A stretch of DNA of 64,000 nt from Capsicum annuum (Eukaryota > Streptophyta > Magnoliopsida > Solanales > Solanaceae), in assembly GCF_002878395.1 (NCBI RefSeq), contig NW_025892707.1, forward strand, positions 186,498 to 250,497. The letters run 5' to 3'. The notes under the pieces were generated by a model. That model was not told the origin of the DNA and ran no database searches. It worked only from the letters and a program-made list of their open reading frames with translations. The translations under genes were made by a program, and so were the position numbers. This document shows, piece after piece, positions 57,986 to 64,000 of this stretch (its first letter is position 1; every line of letters begins with the position of its first letter).

Positions 57986-59539
57986 TGTCACGCCCCAAAT
58001 CCCATTGGGGCGAACAGCGCTCATTTTGGGAGAACCAACTTGTAACCCTATACTTTTCATACATGTAACTATATCATTCAAAGGTCCTGCTAGTATGGAT
58101 ACGATGCATTGATAAAACAAATCACATAAGTAAGTCCAAACCTACATATACAAGACTTGGCCTGTTAGGGCCACAACGTTAAAAGAACACAATGCTACCA
58201 CACTTAACTTCACATTAGTTTGCAAAGCCTCTAAAAGACCCATGGACTTAGTTAAGGTCGGGACAAACCCCCGCCTTTCTCATAACTACGATACAATACC
58301 AAAATATATATAACAGACTCAGAAAGCTCTAAATCAACTTGGAGCTTACTAATAGCAGTTGGATGTCCTGTGCTCCTACTGGGGTAGTCTACTAGCCAGA
58401 GTACCTGTACCTGAGGCATGAAACATAGTGTCCCCTATGAGGGGTGTCAATACAAAGAGTGTATGGAGTATGTACGGCATGAAGTAACTATAAATAAGAC
58501 AAGAGCTCACCAAAATCAGTTATCAATATATAACTATAAAGATAAGGATAGAATACCAACTTTGCTTGTACTTATGGGGTCATGTACATTACGTCCTTTA
58601 CTTTGATTTATTCTTATTTACATTATAAGATTATAAAGTATGATACAAATGACCATCTGATCAGAGGTAAAAAAGGATAACCCATGCTAGGCATTTTAAC
58701 CCCTGGGATACGATGCTCATAAGTACACAAATCGGGGTTGACCCATGCTAGGCTTTTCTTTCTCCCCTGGGATACCACCCGTAATATTGGGATCGACCCA
58801 TGCTAGGTGTTTTTTCCACTCCTGGGATACCACCCTAGAATATATAGAATCACTTCATATCATTCTTTTTATTTTTGAAGTTGTTGTTTTGGTGGCCATG
58901 TATTAGATTTGGAACTTTGAACTAGTAGCAAAAGGTATGCAAATACGTACTAGATACAGTAGCAATGAGGTAGGATACAAAGATAACAGGAATATAACAC
59001 ATAGGAGCTTAACTAACACCATAGGTCATGTTGACTAAGAAGACAACTCGTAAAGCTTATTTCTAAAAATACCTATATCACACTAGTATTTAGAATAATA
59101 TATACACAATCCTCTACCAACACACGTATATAGGAAAAGGGAAAAATGGACAGTAGCCATACCTTAATTTTGGTAGTAGTTTATTCCCTTAATGTATATC
59201 TTTTCAATAGCTTGATCTCTTTACTCACAAACCAAAAGTGAAGAGAAAAATCTCTTAATAATTAAGAATAAAGGGACTGCCAAACTTAAAAAGGGATATC
59301 TTATAGTTTAATCATGGAGAACATAATTCTTATAGTATTCTTAAGATGTGCTCATGATTTGTTCACTTACCTTTAACTTTGAAGGAAGGTTTCTCAAGAA
59401 CCCTAGTGGAATTTTAGGGTTGTTGTATAGCTAAGAGAGAATAAAAGAGAAAATCTTGAAAGCTATTTTTTAGCTAGTTAAAATGAGCTAAAAGAGTTGA
59501 TTTCAACCCTTTTAAAAAGATCTGATTAAGGCCAACTTT
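57986..59539 (-). mobile_element. LTR fragment of another gypsy-like family
   Basis: Starts TGTCACGCCCC at 57986, directly after LINE sequence, in a style common to LTRs in this window. It runs to 59539, where the Tekay LTR begins, so the rest is lost or lies beyond the window. It contains an internal triplication (58680-58850). The 62-codon frame at 58418-58606 looks like chance. Confidence 0.6.
58680..58850. repeat. Short tandem repeat, three units of 55-61 bp
   Basis: 'acccatgctaggc' starts at 58680, 58741 and 58796, each followed by a pyrimidine run and 'cctgggatac(g/c)a'. It lies within the LTR fragment 57986-59539. Confidence 0.8.
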
Positions 59540-62063
59540 TGTAATGCCCCAAATCTCGTACCCAAAATGCAACATGGTGTTCATGACCCCGAAGGACAAC
59601 AAGCTAACCCATGACTGATATTTGCACCTTTATACTGCATAATATACTGAATAATGCAGAAACAAGAAATGAAAGGCCATAAGGTTCACATAACTAAGGT
59701 AAAACATAACATCTAAACGGGGTATAAAATACCCAAAATAACTAAAATAACTGTCTGAACATAATAGTCTAGAAAGCCTCTAACTGACTGAATTGTTTAA
59801 GTAAGGAGTTGATGGGACATGCCCCCAACTAACTCCAACGAATAAACTAATTAATGAGATAATAGAGAAACAATCATGTCCTCGAAGGATGAGGACTCAC
59901 TACTAACTCTGACTGTTGATATCTGGAATCTACTGATGCTCTAGAGCTCGTGTATCTGAACCTATGGTCTAAGATACCATAGCGGAAATGCGTCAGTACT
60001 TTGAATGTACTGGTATGCATGTGAGGTAGGATGAATGTATGGAGTTTATATGCATGAACAATACTGGCTAACTAACAAATATGAATATGAGAATGCATGC
60101 ATACATACATAGTAACTATATCTGAAATCGTGATAACATGAGTATGCTGATGACTAACATGACTAATGATTGAATTCTAATAACTGGTAACATAAGTGGT
60201 TGTATCTGATAGTCCTGAATCTAATGGAACTAGTTGAGTTCCATACTGTATCTGAGTTGACTGTATCTAACAGTCCTAAATTCTGAAGAACTATCTGAGT
60301 TCTTTTACTGAGACTGATACTGAGACTGTGGGAGTAGTCATCTAACCAACATGCCCTAAATGATGCATAATAACTGAATTGGGGTCTAATTTGTGCCTTG
60401 ATTGGAAGGGTGTCAATACCGCGCCACTGGTAAGGACAACATGTGAATGACCCTAATATAACAGGTAACACTAATGAGAACGGTGGAAACCCTCATATAG
60501 CAGGCTAAGCCACCTCATCTACCCTCATATAGCAGGCTATGATGTTTCACCTATGTTGTCTACCTAGTTCTGGAATGCAAGGATTGCTTCTAAGAATCAC
60601 ACTCTCATATAATAGGTGAGTTCCCATCCTTGGGTTCACTCGGTGCTAATTTCTACTCCCATCTGAATAGACATTGAACATGATTTACTAAACTGAACAT
60701 GGACTGAGTTACTGACTTCTGTTGACTGGTGGAATACTACTAATATTTTACAACTAACTGAGTTAATGAGATCATGGAGATTTCTTGAGTCATAAGACTG
60801 TCTGAAATCTAAGGATCATAGCTTGACTGAGAGTATCGTGGAAACATGACACGGCTCTAGGTACATAGCTAATATTTTGGGTACAAGTACCTCCAAGACT
60901 TGTTATAAGGAAACTAAAAAAGCATGACCTACTTGAACACATCACTAACATCATAATCTATAATACATTAATTGAAGCATTTCATCAAACATGTGATCTG
61001 CATAAACTTGTACATACATGGGGATTTTATGACATCATGCTAATTGGGCATTTTCCTTCATCTAGGCATTTAAACAAGCACATAGTAGGCATGGTATGTG
61101 TAAACAATATTATACAATAATTAAATATCATGATTCAATTCTAATTTCATCATTCAAGGGTTTAATCATAGGTTTACATGAATATACCTCTATACTAATC
61201 AAATCCTCATAAAATTTATCCCCTAACATGGAATAGAATTTAATTACTTATTATCAACATGAACAAGAGCCGCCCAATCATGAAATTCATAAAGTAAATC
61301 CATAAACTTAAACTTTGAAAAGAGATTCTTGGGCTTCATGGATGAAAGGAGTCCATGGATAGACACTATGCACACCTAGGTTGAGTTTTCTTGAAATTCT
61401 TGAACTTGAAGAATTTAAATCTCTTAGTTCTTAAAAAAATATCTAGATTTTGTTCTTGGAGATTAATGTTAGAGAGTAAACCCTAGTTTTGTTGTTGTGA
61501 AAGAATAATGAATTTCTGAGCTTTGGTCGAATATAATTGGATATATAAACGGGTGGTAAAAGACCAAAAAGACACTTTTAAAATGAATTTAATTTGCTGA
61601 ATCGGGACCTGCGATGGTCCATCTCTAGGGCGACGGTCCGTCATTTTGACCGTTGTACGTGGACCAAGAAAAGTGCTTACTGCCTAAGTAGCGACGGCCT
61701 GGGCGACGGTCCGTCACAAGTTCGACGGTCCATCAACCTGCCTATCACACCTTATCTAGAAGGTGGCCTCACTGTTTCCCTTGCAACGGTCGTGGGTGAT
61801 GGTCCGTCTCTAGTCCGATGGTCCGTCGGCCTCACCGTCGCACCTGGGCAGTTTTTACAGCCTTCTGTATTTTGGCCATAACTTTCTCCTCTGATGTTGG
61901 ATTTTGATGAAATTGGTATCTTTGGAAAGCTAATTCAATTTCCCACATGAAAAAAGGTAAAAATCTTAAAAATACTACATGTACAAAAGTGGATTTATCA
62001 TTCAAAGAAAGCTTCTAATATTTTTGAGATGATTTTAAGCAAGGAAAAGTATAGGGTATTACA
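59540..62063 (-). mobile_element. 3' LTR of a Tekay-like element (2524 bp)
   Basis: Plus-strand ends TGTAATGCCCC ... GGGTATTACA; the same family as 4377-7253. U3 contains TATATA at 61543-61548 and an unusually GC-rich block (61600-61850) with repeated 'cgacggtccgtc' palindromes. The 95-codon plus-strand frame 61594-61881 lies in that block and looks like a by-product of the repeats. The element continues to the right beyond the window. Confidence 0.85.
61543..61548 (-). promoter_or_regulatory. TATA box in LTR
   Basis: The minus strand reads CGTTTATATATCC. The GC-rich palindromic block begins about 55 bases upstream on that strand. Confidence 0.45.
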
Positions 62064-62095
62064 ATATCTCCCCCTTGAGAATATTCTTCCTCGAA
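62064..62095 (-). other. Polypurine tract and 3' motif of the Tekay-like element
   Basis: The minus strand reads CATTCGAGGAAGAATATTC then TCAAGGGGGAGATAT, directly before TGTAATACCC. Confidence 0.8.
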
Positions 62096-62429
62096 TGAGA
62101 CTAAGTTAAGGGAAAGAATAACCAACGTACATACTAAACATGAATACTGAATCATGATCTCATGACTGACATGAATGATAACTGAACATATCATACTGAA
62201 CATGCATGTCTGATGCATGTGTAACTGATTCATGAATGCATGACTGGGTGTTTTGATGAACTAATTTTTTCACAATAAGAATGCATATATGATGCATAAT
62301 TATATAACTAAGTTGATACATGAATGCTTGACTGAATATACAATGGTATTTAATACCAAGTTTGTGATGAACACTAAACATGAAATCAGGTAAGCTTAAG
62401 GAGAACTGTTACCTTGAGCTTGATCTGAG

Positions 62430-63250
62430 TAGGCAGAGAAGAGGTGAGGATACTTGGTATGCATGTATTTTTCTGTTTCCTAAGTAGCTCCTTCGATAGA
62501 CTGATTTTGCCAAAGAACTTTAACTAAAGGGACTTCTTTGTTCCTCAGTCTACGAGTCTGATAGTCTAGGATTTCAACTGGAATCTTTTCATAAAAGAAG
62601 TTGTTTTGAACATTGATGCTCTGAATAGGGACTACAACTGCTGGGTCACCTATATATTTCTTGAGCAAAGAGACATGGAAGACTGGATGAACTGAGGCTA
62701 GATCTGAAGGCAATTCGAGCTCATAAGCTACCTTGCCAAAGCGACTGAGAATCTTGAAGGGGTCGATATATCGAGGACAGTCGATATATCGAGGACTGAT
62801 CTTTCCCTTCTTGCAAAACCTCTTCACTCCCTTCATGGAGAGATCTATAAATAGACATAGTCACCAATATCAAACTTGAGATCTTTTCTATGAACATCTG
62901 CATAAGACTTCTCTCATCTCTGATCAGCCCAGAGTCTTTCTCTGATCAACTAGACTTTCTCTAAGGCATCGAATACCAAGTCAGGCCTTATAACTGAGGC
63001 CTCACTAACTTTGAACCAACCAATTAGAGATCTACATCTCCTACCATAGAGATCTTTGAATGGAGCCATGTGAATACTGGAATGATAATTGTTATTGTAT
63101 GCAAAATCAATCAAAGGCAAGTGGTCATCCCAACTACCCTTGAAATTAATTGCACACGCCCTTAGTATATCTTTAAAAGTCTGAATGGTCCTTTCTGCTT
63201 GACCATCTGTCTGAGGATGTAAGGCTATATTGAGATGAACTTGGGTACCA
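62430..63250 (-). pseudogene. Integrase end and chromodomain-like tail, Tekay-like
   Basis: Read leftward from about 63250: HPQTDGQAERTIQ (catalytic Glu, 63190-63215), CAINFKGSWDDHLPLIDFAY and YGRRCRSLIGWFKV. A frame break lies near 62830. Then [19 protein letters not shown] (62836), [60 protein letters not shown] and [12 protein letters not shown] at 62480. The next codon, TAG, stands where Tekay chromodomain-like tails have Trp (TGG). An 18-base duplication at about 62765-62800 gives the peptide repeat PRYID-x-PRYID. Confidence 0.85.
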
Positions 63251-64000
63251 AGACCCTTTTAGAATGCTTTCCAGAAATGAGAGGTGAATTGGGTACCTCT
63301 GTCTAAGATAATAGATAGCAGAACACCGTGCAATCTGACCAACTCCCTGATGTAGAGTTTGGCATAATCCTCTGCTGAATAAGAGGTATGAACTAGAAGA
63401 AAATGAGCTGATTTGGTCATCCTATCTACAATGACCCAACCCAAATCATGTTGACAATGAGTTCAAGGAAAACCCATCACGAAGTCCATGTTCACTTTTT
63501 CCCACTTCCAAGTAGGAATACTGAACTCCTGCATGGACCCACTAGGCTTTTGATGCTCTATCTTAACCTGCTGACACGTAGAGCACTTAGCCACAAACTC
63601 TGCAATGTCTCTCTTCATCCCACTCCGCCAATAGATTTCCCATAAATCGCGGTACATCTTTGTGGCCCCTGGATGAATAGAGTAGCGTGCAACATGCGCT
63701 TTTGCAAGAATTCACTGCCTTAAGTCATCTATATATGGAACACACAGATGACCCTAAAAATGCAAAACACTATCTCCCCCTTGGGAGAAAACCTCTACTT
63801 TCTGATCCTTGACTGACTCTTTTAACTTGACAAGGCTAGGATCCCTATCTTGCTTTTCTTTTACCTCGGAAACTAGAGATGATTTAGAACTACTCTGAAC
63901 CCATATATCACCCTCATCTGTATAGACTAAGCAAATGCCTAGTCTCAAGATGATGGACGCCCTAGGCTAACTTTTTCTTACTGTCCTTGATATGAGCAAC
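63251..64000 (-). pseudogene. Integrase core and zinc-binding region, Tekay-like (runs off window)
   Basis: Read leftward from the window edge: a linker (63948-63754, LGICLVYTDEGDIWVQSSS), the zinc-binding part WRSGMKRDIAEFVAKC then CQQVKIEHQKPSG (63640-63570), WKWEKVNMDFVMGFP (63500), a stop or shift at about 63460, then VIVDRMTKSAHFLLVHTSYS (first Asp) and LSIILDRGTQFTSHFWKAF (second Asp, 63300). All three catalytic acids are kept across this entry and the next. RNase H and the rest of Pol lie to the right of the window. Confidence 0.88.

Noticed and set aside
61594..61881. 95-codon plus-strand frame in a GC-rich block
   Set aside because: The frame is produced by repeated cgacggtccgtc words in U3; it has no protein-like features.
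1..64000. Chloroplast or mitochondrial DNA inserts
   Set aside because: I recognised no organellar gene or rRNA sequence; this is by eye and a database search would be needed to exclude short pieces.

Overview
The window looks like heterochromatic nuclear DNA from a flowering plant, most likely a Solanaceae species. This rests on recognising the repeat families, not on a search: Tekay/Del-like, Reina-like and Tat/Athila-like Ty3/gypsy elements, an L1-type LINE, an RTE-type LINE with a tobacco-TS-like 3' tail, and Ulp1-protease genes of Mutator-like (MULE) type that are common in pepper relatives. The DNA is AT-rich. Almost every coding stretch has stops and frameshifts, and many are C-to-T or G-to-A changes expected from methylated, silenced DNA. 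I see no intact host gene, no tRNA or rRNA gene, no CRISPR array and no organellar insert.

Layout. 1-1.1 kb: end of a plus-strand LTR. 1.25-3.13 kb: gag start, primer binding site and 5' LTR of a minus-strand Tat/Athila-like element, abutting the 3' LTR and integrase end of an older minus-strand Tekay element (3.13-4.38 kb). 4.38-9.24 kb: a Tekay remnant (long 3' LTR, polypurine tract, gag, no pol). 9.25-11.35 kb: a truncated LTR of a related family. 11.4-22.1 kb: a rearranged MULE/Ulp1 region. It holds the C-terminal Ulp1 piece on the plus strand and the N-terminal piece on the minus strand, a tight inverted repeat of a MURA-like fragment, arrays of a palindromic motif (core TCTGTTGCAACAGA), a tandem array of about 164 bp units, and an inserted RTE LINE (19.39-21.64 kb).

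23.5-39.7 kb is best read as one minus-strand Tat-like element. Its two LTR copies are each interrupted (a 1.49 kb solo LTR with target duplication GTAGT in one, a truncated LINE in the other). Minisatellites lie beside its 3' polypurine tract, and a plus-strand Tekay element with mismatched LTRs (29.06-36.81 kb) sits inside it.

39.7-58.0 kb is a nested set: an L1 LINE (plus) holds a solo LTR (42.06-44.13 kb) and a Reina-like chromovirus (44.76-56.48 kb, minus, target duplication GGGAA/GCGAA). The Reina-like element holds a non-autonomous element of TR-GAG type (47.12-53.39 kb, minus, target duplication TTAAG) whose only long open frame encodes a 279-residue protein with two zinc knuckles. 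58.0-59.5 kb is another LTR piece. 59.54-64.0 kb is the 3' LTR and integrase region of a Tekay element running off the window.

The genes do not form a host pathway; they are parts of retroelement replication machinery (Gag, protease, reverse transcriptase, RNase H, integrase) and DNA-transposon accessory proteins. The points most worth checking are the MURA inverted repeat, the palindrome arrays with the embedded satellite, the tandem repeats in the Tat 3' untranslated region, the zinc-knuckle ORF, and CpG-rich blocks just upstream of the TATA box in several LTR families.
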